A stretch of 64,000 nucleotides of DNA, taken from NCBI GenBank assembly GCA_900767825.1, contig CAAGAN010000033.1, positions 124,001-188,000 on the forward strand, written 5' to 3'. Source of the stretch: Bacilli bacterium. GTDB taxonomy: Bacteria > Bacillota_I > Bacilli_A > RFN20 > CAG-826. Positions 25,517-33,091 of this stretch are shown piece after piece (positions within the stretch are counted from its first letter, which is position 1; each line of letters begins with the position of its first letter). The notes under the pieces were generated by a model, which ran no database searches, was not told the origin of the DNA, and worked only from the letters and a program-made list of their open reading frames with translations. A program made the position numbers and the translations under genes.

Positions 25517-27370
25517 ATGAATAAAAGAAACATTGCAATCATCGCACACGTAGACCACGGAAAGACTACTTTAGTCAATGCACTTCTAACTGCATCCGGG
25601 ACTTTTAGGAATAATGAAGCTGTCGCCGATAGGGTCATGGATTCAAATCCGCAGGAAAGAGAAAGAGGAATCACCATTCTTTCAAAGACCACTTCCATTG
25701 TCTATAAAGATACAAAAATCAATATAGTAGATACTCCAGGGCACGCTGATTTTGGCGGTGAAGTCGAACGTATCATGCACATGGTCGATGGTTGTTTATT
25801 ACTTGTCGATGCTTTCGAAGGAACAATGCCTCAAACTAGGTTTGTCTTAAAAAATGCCCTTGAAAACCATATAAAGCCAATAGTCGTCATCAATAAGGTC
25901 GACCGTCCAAATGCCGATCCTCAAAAAGCAGTCGATGAAGTCTTGGATCTATTTATCCAATTAGGTGCTCCAGATGATTTGCTTGATTTCCCAGTTGTCT
26001 ATACTTCAGCTTTAAACGGAACTAGTAGCTATTCTAGTGATCCTTCAACCCAAACTAAGGGAATGGATCCTGTATTTGAAACAATACTAAAGGAAATCCC
26101 TGAACCAATCTGTGATCCTTCTGGACCATTTAGATTTCAACCAGCTTTGCTTGATTATAACGAATTTGTCGGAAGAATCGGCATTGGTACGATTAGAGGC
26201 GGATCCATTAAAGTTGGCGATACAGTTACTGATATTGCAACTAACGGAAACAAAAAAGACTTCAAAGTCATGAAATTATATACTTTCCTTGGATTGAAAC
26301 GTGTTGAGACTAACCAAGTCGAAAGCGGCGATATCTGCGCTATTGCAGGTTATGATGAACTTAATGTCGGTGATACTATCTGCGCCGTTGGGCATGAAAA
26401 TCCACTTCCTCCGCTTAGAGTCGATGAACCAACCTTACAAATGGAATTTGGTACCAATTCGTCTCCATTAAGGGGACAAGATGGCAAATTTGTCACCGCT
26501 AGGGTTATTGAAGAAAGATTATTCGAGGAAGTCCAAAGGGATGTTTCCTTAAGATATAAACGTATACCAAATACCGAGACTTGGATCGTTTCTGGTAGAG
26601 GTGAACTCCATCTTTCTGTTTTAATCGAAACCATGAGAAGAGAAGGATATGAACTAGAAGTATCTAAGCCTCACGTCATCATAAAAGAAATTGATGGCAA
26701 GAAATGCGAACCTTACGAAGACCTTCAAATCGATGTCCCAAGCGAATTTGTCGGAGATATAATGGAAACTCTAGGCCAAAGAGGCGGAATAATGTCCGAT
26801 ATGAATGAAAATAATGGACAGACAAGGCTAAATTATGTCATTCCTTCTAGAGGCTTATTAGGATTCGTATCTAATTTCCTTACCTTAACAAAAGGTTATG
26901 GAATCATTAACCATACATTTAAGGAATATCGCCCAATCTATAACCATGTAGTTGGAGAAAGAAACCTTGGGGTTCTTGTATCTGTTGATAAAGGACCTGC
27001 CACTCCTTATTCAATCGAAAAGGTTGAAGACCACGGGATTATGTTTATCCTTCCAGGAACGATTTGCTACGAAGGTATGATTGTTGGGGAGCATAGATAT
27101 CCAGTCGATCTCTGTGTCAATGTCACCGCGACCAAACCTCAAACTAACGTTAGAAGTTCCAATAAAGACCAGACAGTTGTCTTGAAGAGTCCTAGAAAGA
27201 TGTCGCTAGAAGCTTGTTTGGATTATATTAATTCCGATGAATTAGTAGAAGTCACTCCTCTAGCATTCAGGATGAGGAAAAGGATATTGTCCACTCCTGA
27301 CCGTAAGAAATTCGACGCCAAAAAGAAGAATGAAGACGAATTGAATAACGAACTTTCTTCTTATTGCTAA
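25517..27370 (+). CDS. typA: Ribosome-associated GTPase TypA/BipA
   Basis: A translational GTPase that binds 70S ribosomes and aids 50S assembly, especially in cold or stress. G1 is AHVDHGKT (10-17), followed by the switch RERGITI, DTPGHADF and NKVDRP. EF-G-like domains III and V and the BipA-specific C-terminal domain complete 617 residues. I start at the ATG at 25517, nine bases after AGGAGAGG; the in-frame upstream codon at 25469 has no such support. Its terminator lies inside the converging ribF gene, and the two stops overlap by four bases. Confidence 0.96.
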   Translation: MNKRNIAIIAHVDHGKTTLVNALLTASGTFRNNEAVADRVMDSNPQERERGITILSKTTSIVYKDTKINIVDTPGHADFGGEVERIMHMVDGCLLLVDAFEGTMPQTRFVLKNALENHIKPIVVINKVDRPNADPQKAVDEVLDLFIQLGAPDDLLDFPVVYTSALNGTSSYSSDPSTQTKGMDPVFETILKEIPEPICDPSGPFRFQPALLDYNEFVGRIGIGTIRGGSIKVGDTVTDIATNGNKKDFKVMKLYTFLGLKRVETNQVESGDICAIAGYDELNVGDTICAVGHENPLPPLRVDEPTLQMEFGTNSSPLRGQDGKFVTARVIEERLFEEVQRDVSLRYKRIPNTETWIVSGRGELHLSVLIETMRREGYELEVSKPHVIIKEIDGKKCEPYEDLQIDVPSEFVGDIMETLGQRGGIMSDMNENNGQTRLNYVIPSRGLLGFVSNFLTLTKGYGIINHTFKEYRPIYNHVVGERNLGVLVSVDKGPATPYSIEKVEDHGIMFILPGTICYEGMIVGEHRYPVDLCVNVTATKPQTNVRSSNKDQTVVLKSPRKMSLEACLDYINSDELVEVTPLAFRMRKRILSTPDRKKFDAKKKNEDELNNELSSYC

Positions 27371-28281
27371 TCAATTTGGATTGAAGTAATCTCTTCAATC
27401 CTTTTTTTATCTTTTTCTAGTTGGATTTTTAATTCTTCTAAGGAAGCAAACTTCTTTTCATCACGTAAGAATGAAAGGAAGCTAATATAGACATGTTTAT
27501 TATAGATATCTTGGTCAAAATTAAGTAAATGGGCTTCTATTATAGGCTTTTCCAATTTACCAACTGTAGGATTATTCCCAACGTTTATCATTGATTTATA
27601 AGGGATCCCGTTTACATAAGCAAGGCCGAAATAAACCCCATTTTTAGGCATTACATAAGGAGAGTCAAAAGAAATATTTATAGTTGGGAAGCCAATATTC
27701 CTTCCATTATGGAACCCTTCTTTTACTAATCCATATATTTCATATGGATGAGAGAGGAATCTAAAGGCTTTCCTTACATCTCCTTGCTTAATAAATTCCT
27801 TTATAAGAGAAGAAGAAATCTTTTCATCTCCGATATATTCGATATCAAGGGCGAATACCTTGAAATACTTTTGTAACAAATATATATCGCCTTGACCAAA
27901 TTTACCAAAGCTATAATCTTTCCCAGTTACACATGTTTTAACTCCCAAAGGAATCAATACTTTTTCGATAAATTCAACAGGAGTCAAATCAAAGAAAGCC
28001 TGGTTTACATCGATTATAAAGCAATAATCTAGCCCTACTTTTGATATATATCTAATCTTATCATCAAGTGAAGTAAGTACTTCCTTGCTTTTATTTCTAG
28101 ATAGAAATAGCTCTGGAGAAGTTGAAAACAAAAGGATACCTGAGCTAGAAGAAGATTCTAGTCTAGCTTTATAGGCAAGTTTAGAATGGGCTTTATGGAA
28201 TCCATCGAAAGTACCTAATGCTAAAGTCAACCCTTCAATTCTTGGGAATTGCTTATTTAAATCCAAATGAATTATTTCCAT
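27367..28281 (-). CDS. ribF: Bifunctional riboflavin kinase/FAD synthetase
   Basis: RibF makes FMN and then FAD from riboflavin in the cytoplasm. The N-terminal nucleotidyltransferase has GTFDGFHKAH near 22-31 and TGKDYSFGKFGQGD near 115. The C-terminal kinase domain has GRNIGFPTINI near 192 and MINVGNNPTVG near 228. At 304 residues it is full length. It follows truB with a one-base overlap of stop and start. Its last 14 codons double as the antisense of the typA terminator. Confidence 0.95.
   Translation of the reverse strand: MEIIHLDLNKQFPRIEGLTLALGTFDGFHKAHSKLAYKARLESSSSSGILLFSTSPELFLSRNKSKEVLTSLDDKIRYISKVGLDYCFIIDVNQAFFDLTPVEFIEKVLIPLGVKTCVTGKDYSFGKFGQGDIYLLQKYFKVFALDIEYIGDEKISSSLIKEFIKQGDVRKAFRFLSHPYEIYGLVKEGFHNGRNIGFPTINISFDSPYVMPKNGVYFGLAYVNGIPYKSMINVGNNPTVGKLEKPIIEAHLLNFDQDIYNKHVYISFLSFLRDEKKFASLEELKIQLEKDKKRIEEITSIQID
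27378..27408 (+). terminator. typA terminator embedded in ribF
   Basis: GGATTGAAG, a six-base loop, CTTCAATCC and then seven T on the plus strand. It lies eight bases after the typA stop and wholly inside the 3' coding end of ribF on the other strand. Confidence 0.9.
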
Positions 28282-29126
28282 TAAAATAAACCTCTTAAAC
28301 AGGAATAATATCCATTTTCATCCTTTTTATAAATAGCAAGGGCTTTTTGGTTGCTATAAAGAAATATCTTTTCTTCATCTCTATCCAATTTAATCTTCTT
28401 GCCGTTTTTTATATCGTCGATATCTTTTCCCTTTAATTCAAGCGAAGGTAAGAAAGAAAGAATATCCTTAACTGGAATAATATCATTTTCATCGATATCT
28501 TCCTTCTTTTTGGCTTTTATCAAATCAGAATCATCAACTTCGATTCGCCTTAATTTATCTAGATATCCAATCGTATTTAATCTAGAAGCAAGAGTTTCTC
28601 CTAAACTACGAATATAAGTTCCCTTGGATACTTTTACATAAAAATCTATGTAAGGAAATTTATAGTCGATGAGTTTTGATTCGAATATCTTTACTGGTCT
28701 TTCTTTGCGTTCAATCTCTATTCCTTCCCTAGCTAAATCATATAAAGGGGTCCCATTTACTTTTATAGCAGAATACATCGGAGGTATTTGACTAGTTATA
28801 TCTAATAAAGAGGAAACGGCTTCTTCAACAGTTTCGATTTTATAAATCTTAGTAGGTTGGCATTTAATTATCGGGGTATCTTTATCTAAGGAAGAAGTTG
28901 TTTTCCCTAAAACAAGCCTAGCAATGTAGCCTTTTTTGCTATCTTCAAGAAAAGAAAGTGCCTTAGTCGCCTTATTGATTGCCACGATTACAAGTCCAGT
29001 TGCAAAAGGATCTAAAGTGCCTAGGTGACCTACTTTCCTAGTCTTGAACTTCTTTTGGAAATAATTATCTATATGTCTAGTAGTCTCATTTGGCTCTTTA
29101 TCTACTAGAATAAATCCATCAAGCAT
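28281..29126 (-). CDS. truB: tRNA pseudouridine(55) synthase
   Basis: TruB makes pseudouridine 55 in the T-loop of tRNAs. The catalytic motif is GHLGTLDPFATG with Asp39. YSAIKVNG and GTYIRSLGETL blocks follow, with a small C-terminal PUA-like end; 281 residues. I choose the ATG at 29126 because TATAAT lies exactly six bases before it, making it a leaderless start; the TTG at 29132 would fall upstream of the predicted +1. truB and ribF form an operon, separated here from the rimP-rbfA block by ttcA. Confidence 0.95.
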   Translation of the reverse strand: MLDGFILVDKEPNETTRHIDNYFQKKFKTRKVGHLGTLDPFATGLVIVAINKATKALSFLEDSKKGYIARLVLGKTTSSLDKDTPIIKCQPTKIYKIETVEEAVSSLLDITSQIPPMYSAIKVNGTPLYDLAREGIEIERKERPVKIFESKLIDYKFPYIDFYVKVSKGTYIRSLGETLASRLNTIGYLDKLRRIEVDDSDLIKAKKKEDIDENDIIPVKDILSFLPSLELKGKDIDDIKNGKKIKLDRDEEKIFLYSNQKALAIYKKDENGYYSCLRGLF

Positions 29127-29132
29127 AGGCAA

Positions 29133-29138
29133 ATTATA
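29133..29138 (-). promoter_or_regulatory. -10 element for leaderless truB-ribF mRNA
   Basis: TATAAT at 29138-29133 (minus strand), six bases, then the truB ATG at 29126. There is no ribosome site and no strong -35. Confidence 0.62.
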
Positions 29139-29169
29139 TAAAAATATAGGCTTTACTTCTATAAAAACA

Positions 29170-29198
29170 ATGACTATTGGCTTTAGGAAAGATAAACT
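29170..29198 (+). promoter_or_regulatory. Promoter for leaderless ttcA mRNA
   Basis: ATGACT (29170-29175), a 17-base spacer and TAAACT (29193-29198) are followed by six bases and the ATG at 29205. No Shine-Dalgarno is seen. Confidence 0.5.
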
Positions 29199-29204
29199 AT
29201 TGCC

Positions 29205-30347
29205 ATGAAATATATAAGAAAAGTCTTAGCATGTTTAAGAAAAGCCGATGAAAGATACGCTCTAATCGATGATAACGATAGAATTGTCCTTGGAATATCT
29301 GGGGGAAAAGATTCTTTATGCCTATTAAAAGCTATGTCGATATATGGCAAATTCTCATCAAAAAACTTTAAGATTTATCCAGTCTGCCTAGATTTAGGGT
29401 TCCCTGATTTTAATTCGGTTGAATTGGAAAAATATTGTTCTTCCTTAGGATTAAAATTAAGGGTAATCAACTGCAAGGAAATCTATCCCATATTAGTAGA
29501 GCATAAAAAAGAAGACGGACACTTGCCTTGCTCGATATGTGGCAGGATGAGAAAGGCCGCGATTAATCTAGAAGCAAAGAAACTGAAGGCTAATAAAGTT
29601 GCTTTTGCCCATCATAGAGATGATGCGATTGAAACATTATTCATGAATATGATTCATGGGGGAAGAGTTGCAACATTTGAGCCAAAAATGTACCTTTCTA
29701 GGGCTAAAATCACATTTATCCGACCTTTAATCGAATGTTGCGAGCTAGATTTAATCGGGATGGCAAATGAGGAAAATCTTCCTGTAATGAAGAAAATCTG
29801 CCCTGCGGACGGCTTTACCGAAAGACAATATATAAAAGATTTCCTTAATGGTCTATATTCTTCTAGAAACGATTCGATCACCAATCTAGCCGAGATGCTT
29901 TCTAATGATGAAGGATTCAAGCTTTATTTCAATTTATTAGAAACTACTTCTACTAGAATCCATTCCCTTTCATATAAAAGAATCAATAACGTCAATGATT
30001 TTAAATCCTTAATAGAATTTTCTAATAAGGAAAATATAAAACTAAGCAAAAAGGTTAGTAAGGGTGAGACTATTTTATTATTAAGAAACCACAAAATAAT
30101 TGGTTATATGGTAATTAATAATATATCCACCCATTCAATTGAATTTGTTGATTTTGAATGTTTGGGGAGCAAGGAAGAAAAAGAAGAATACCTAAAATTA
30201 TATATCGAGACTTATTCAAGAAAAGTAGTCCCCGTTACTTATATTTATAGCTGCAGAAAGGACAAAAAAATAGCCTCCATGCTAGGTTTTAGCAAGAAGG
30301 CTAATAAAATGTATTCTCTAAAGATAGTTACTACGCATCCTTTTTAA
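29205..30347 (+). CDS. ttcA: TtcA-family tRNA 2-thiolation protein with an extra C-terminal domain
   Basis: The N-terminal 240 residues match TtcA, which thiolates cytidine 32 of some tRNAs using a [4Fe-4S] cluster: P-loop SGGKDS at 32-37, cluster cysteines Cys109 and Cys112 (PCSICG) and Cys199 (KKICPAD). Family members usually end near 250-310 residues. Here about 125 more residues follow, whose strand-helix order and terminal ASMLGFSK...YSLKI look like a reduced GNAT fold without a clear acetyl-CoA loop. That second part is inference. The gene is leaderless and its last 17 bases overlap rbfA on the other strand. Confidence 0.85.
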   Translation: MKYIRKVLACLRKADERYALIDDNDRIVLGISGGKDSLCLLKAMSIYGKFSSKNFKIYPVCLDLGFPDFNSVELEKYCSSLGLKLRVINCKEIYPILVEHKKEDGHLPCSICGRMRKAAINLEAKKLKANKVAFAHHRDDAIETLFMNMIHGGRVATFEPKMYLSRAKITFIRPLIECCELDLIGMANEENLPVMKKICPADGFTERQYIKDFLNGLYSSRNDSITNLAEMLSNDEGFKLYFNLLETTSTRIHSLSYKRINNVNDFKSLIEFSNKENIKLSKKVSKGETILLLRNHKIIGYMVINNISTHSIEFVDFECLGSKEEKEEYLKLYIETYSRKVVPVTYIYSCRKDKKIASMLGFSKKANKMYSLKIVTTHPF

Positions 30348-30690
30348 GGGATTCGATTTGGCTTTCTTCTCTTTCTAAGGCTTTATCTAATGATTCGGCT
30401 TTATCAAAAGATTCATCAAGAATGAAAGTTATCTTTGGAACTGAATATAAATCCATCTTTTTGGCAAGGGAGCTCCTAACGAAGCCACTTGCTTTTTTTA
30501 ATTCGGCAAGCTTAGTTTTTGGGTGATCTCCGAAGAAAGTAACATAGACTTTCGCCTCGCTATAATCATCATTGACCATTACTTCGTTAACGCTAACTAA
30601 GCCAATATGGGGATTTTTAATTTCCCTAGAGATAATCTCAGAGATGTCTTTAGCAATGACAGCTTTTATTCTACCTTGTCTATTGGCCAT
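30331..30690 (-). CDS. rbfA: Ribosome-binding factor A
   Basis: RbfA binds free 30S subunits and aids late 16S maturation and cold adaptation. The 119 residues have the KH-like fold: MANRQGRIKAVIAKDI start, HIGLVSVNEV, and AKVYVTFFG. The ATG at 30690 is chosen over an upstream TTG at 30708 because AAGGAG lies eight bases before it and homologues begin MANR. It overlaps the end of infB by 11 bases, so it is the last gene of the rimP-nusA-infB operon. Confidence 0.92.
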   Translation of the reverse strand: MANRQGRIKAVIAKDISEIISREIKNPHIGLVSVNEVMVNDDYSEAKVYVTFFGDHPKTKLAELKKASGFVRSSLAKKMDLYSVPKITFILDESFDKAESLDKALEREESQIESLKKDA

Positions 30691-32554
30691 CGCTTTCTCC
30701 TTTTTCAATCATCTCATATCCTTCGATGATATCGCCTTCTTTGATGTCATTATATCCATCGATTGTAAGGCCACATTCATAACCTTCCTTGACTTCCTTG
30801 GCATCATCTTTGAATCTTTTAAGTGATCCGAGTTTGCCTTCATAAATGACAACACCATTTCTCATGAGACGAATCTTGCTTCCATTTTTAAGGAAACCAC
30901 TAGTAACATAAGATCCACCGATTGTACCAATCTTAGAAATCTTATAGATATGCCTAATTTCTGCTTGTCCGGTAATGTTTTCAACCTTTTCGGCAACAAC
31001 CATACCCTTCAAGGCCTTTTCCATTTCATCAAGCAATTCATAGATTATCTTATGTAGATGTATTTCGACATGGTTTTCTTCTGCCATAGTCCTAACTCTA
31101 GCATCAGGTCTAACATTGAAGCCAAATATGACAGCATGGCTAGCGTTGGCAAGCAAAACATCGGAATCAGAAATTGCCCCAGCTGAGGCAAGCAAGACAT
31201 GAATCTTGACTGAATCATTAGACATCTTCTCCAAATTGGCCTTCAAAGCTTGGGCCGTACCATCGCTATCAGCCTTGACAATAACATTGAAATCTTTGAT
31301 TTTGCCAGCGTTTACTAGGTTATTTAAGTCATTTAATGACATGGCGCTAGTTTGTCCTCTAGATGCTTCTAGTTTAGCTTGGCTACGTTTTAAGGCAATA
31401 TCCTTAGCTTGTTTTTCTTCTGGGAAAGCCATAAATCTATCGCCAGCACTAGGAACGGCAGCTAGCCCGATAACGGAAACTGGAGTTGATGGGCCAGCAG
31501 ACTTAAGAACCTGCCTAAATTCGTTACTCATCCTCCTTATTTTTCCATAAGTTTCGCCGACAACGACGAAATCACCGGAATTCAAAGTACCATTTTGGAC
31601 TAATAAAGTAGCTTTTGGCCCTTCGCCTTTATCTAGGTTTGCTTCCAAAACTGTACCTATTGCATATCTAGAAGGATTGGCCTTAAGTTCAAGCATTTCA
31701 GCCTTTAAGGTAATCATTTCTAGTAAATCATCGATGCCAATTCCTTTTTTGGCAGAAATCTCACAACACATGACATCTCCACCATAATCTTCACTAATGA
31801 CATCATGTGCCATTAGTTCTTCTTTTACTTTTCTAGGATTTGCTCCGGCTTTATCGATTTTATTAACGGCAACAATGATTGGAACTCCAGCTGCTTTAGC
31901 GTGGTCAATAGCTTCAATTGTCTGGGGCATGACTCCATCATCAGCAGCAACGACTAGAACAACAATATCAGTAACAGAAGCACCTCTAGCCCTCATTGCA
32001 GTAAAGGCAGCATGCCCTGGAGTATCGATAAAAGTAATCTTCTTGCCATGTATTTCTTTTTGGTAAGCGCCTATTTCTTGGGAAATTCCACCGGCTTCAG
32101 TATCGACAATATGGCTAGATCTAATCGCATCGATCAAGGTAGTCTTACCATGGTCGACGTGACCCATGATAGTAACTACTGGAGGACGTTCTTTTAAATC
32201 TTTTGGATCATCTACTATATCAAGTTCTTCAAAATTAGTTTCATCAACGACTTTTTCCTTTTTGAAGTCATAACCGAATTCAAGACAAATTTCGCCTATG
32301 GAATCATCATCAAGAGTCGAATTGATTGTAAATGCCTTATTCTGCATGAAAAGATACTTGATAATATCGGTAGCAGGGATATTTATAGCCTTTGACAATT
32401 CACCTAATGTTATAGGTTTGGAATAGACAAATACGCCACCATTGACTTTAGCATATTCGTTTCTCCCTTTTGATTTAGAAGGAGAGAAATTGCTCATTCT
32501 ATTATTTACTGGGCCATTATTTTTCTTTGATTGGTAATTGTTCTTTTTGTTCAT
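30680..32554 (-). CDS. infB: Translation initiation factor IF-2
   Basis: IF-2 is the GTPase that places fMet-tRNA on the 30S subunit and joins subunits. A short basic, Asn-rich N-terminus (1-35) leads into an IF2_N domain (about 45-100), then the G domain: GHVDHGKTT at 131-139, DTPGHAAF, NKID. Domains II-IV complete 624 residues, a short form like that of small Firmicutes genomes. AAGGAGA precedes the ATG. It overlaps ylxQ by 38 bases and rbfA by 11. Confidence 0.97.
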   Translation of the reverse strand: MNKKNNYQSKKNNGPVNNRMSNFSPSKSKGRNEYAKVNGGVFVYSKPITLGELSKAINIPATDIIKYLFMQNKAFTINSTLDDDSIGEICLEFGYDFKKEKVVDETNFEELDIVDDPKDLKERPPVVTIMGHVDHGKTTLIDAIRSSHIVDTEAGGISQEIGAYQKEIHGKKITFIDTPGHAAFTAMRARGASVTDIVVLVVAADDGVMPQTIEAIDHAKAAGVPIIVAVNKIDKAGANPRKVKEELMAHDVISEDYGGDVMCCEISAKKGIGIDDLLEMITLKAEMLELKANPSRYAIGTVLEANLDKGEGPKATLLVQNGTLNSGDFVVVGETYGKIRRMSNEFRQVLKSAGPSTPVSVIGLAAVPSAGDRFMAFPEEKQAKDIALKRSQAKLEASRGQTSAMSLNDLNNLVNAGKIKDFNVIVKADSDGTAQALKANLEKMSNDSVKIHVLLASAGAISDSDVLLANASHAVIFGFNVRPDARVRTMAEENHVEIHLHKIIYELLDEMEKALKGMVVAEKVENITGQAEIRHIYKISKIGTIGGSYVTSGFLKNGSKIRLMRNGVVIYEGKLGSLKRFKDDAKEVKEGYECGLTIDGYNDIKEGDIIEGYEMIEKGESDGQ

Positions 32555-32858
32555 TTTTATCTCCTTTTAAATCCATTTTCTTCTTTAGGGCAAGACTTGA
32601 TTTCTTATCAGTTATCCCAAGGAGAGATATCTCTTCGTAACCAAGTGCTTCGCCTAGCTCGGCTTTGCTAAATGCCTCTAATACTTCAATATTGAATTTA
32701 GAAGCATAGCTAAGCGCCTTCTTTCTAGTATTTGATGAACAATCAGTTGCTAATAGAACCAATTTGGTTTTAGGAGAATGGTAACTAGCTTCGCCAAAAA
32801 GCAATTTGCCTCCCCTATTTAATAAACCTATGAATCCTATTAGCTCTTTCTTGTTCAT
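32517..32858 (-). CDS. L7Ae-family ribosomal protein YlxQ
   Basis: A 113-residue L7Ae/L30e-type RNA-binding protein, found between nusA and infB in Firmicutes. GLLNRGGKLLFGEAS (13-27) and KLVLLATDCSSNTRKKAL show the fold. The usual kink-turn target in these bacteria is unknown. It ends in a Lys/Glu-rich tail that overlaps the infB start. It starts in an ATGA overlap with ylxR. Confidence 0.85.
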   Translation of the reverse strand: MNKKELIGFIGLLNRGGKLLFGEASYHSPKTKLVLLATDCSSNTRKKALSYASKFNIEVLEAFSKAELGEALGYEEISLLGITDKKSSLALKKKMDLKGDKNEQKEQLPIKEK

Positions 32859-33091
32859 TTTTCTAGATAGTTTTTTAATTCCTCGCTTATCAATCCAAAT
32901 CTATTCGACTTGGATTCAAGGAATTTCTTAATCTTTTCCTTATCTTTAACAAGGTAGATACCTCTACCCAATCTAGTTTGGTCTAGATCAGGATAGAGAT
33001 ATCCATCAATTTTAATTAGGCGTAACAATGTAGATTTTTCAAATTGCTGCCTAGAAATTACATCAGTACGGATAGAAACCTTATTTTCCAT
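32855..33091 (-). CDS. YlxR-family RNA-binding protein (diverged)
   Basis: A 78-residue protein in the position of ylxR, after nusA. It keeps the family core LLRLIKIDGYLYPDLDQT and LGRGIYL, which matches the usual GRGAYL loop. The N-terminal CVxC-type metal motif of YlxR is absent, since only VSIRTDV is present. The start is placed at the ATG at 33091 (MENKVS), overlapping the nusA end; further upstream in-frame starts lie within the nusA coding sequence and have no ribosome site. Confidence 0.75.
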   Translation of the reverse strand: MENKVSIRTDVISRQQFEKSTLLRLIKIDGYLYPDLDQTRLGRGIYLVKDKEKIKKFLESKSNRFGLISEELKNYLEK

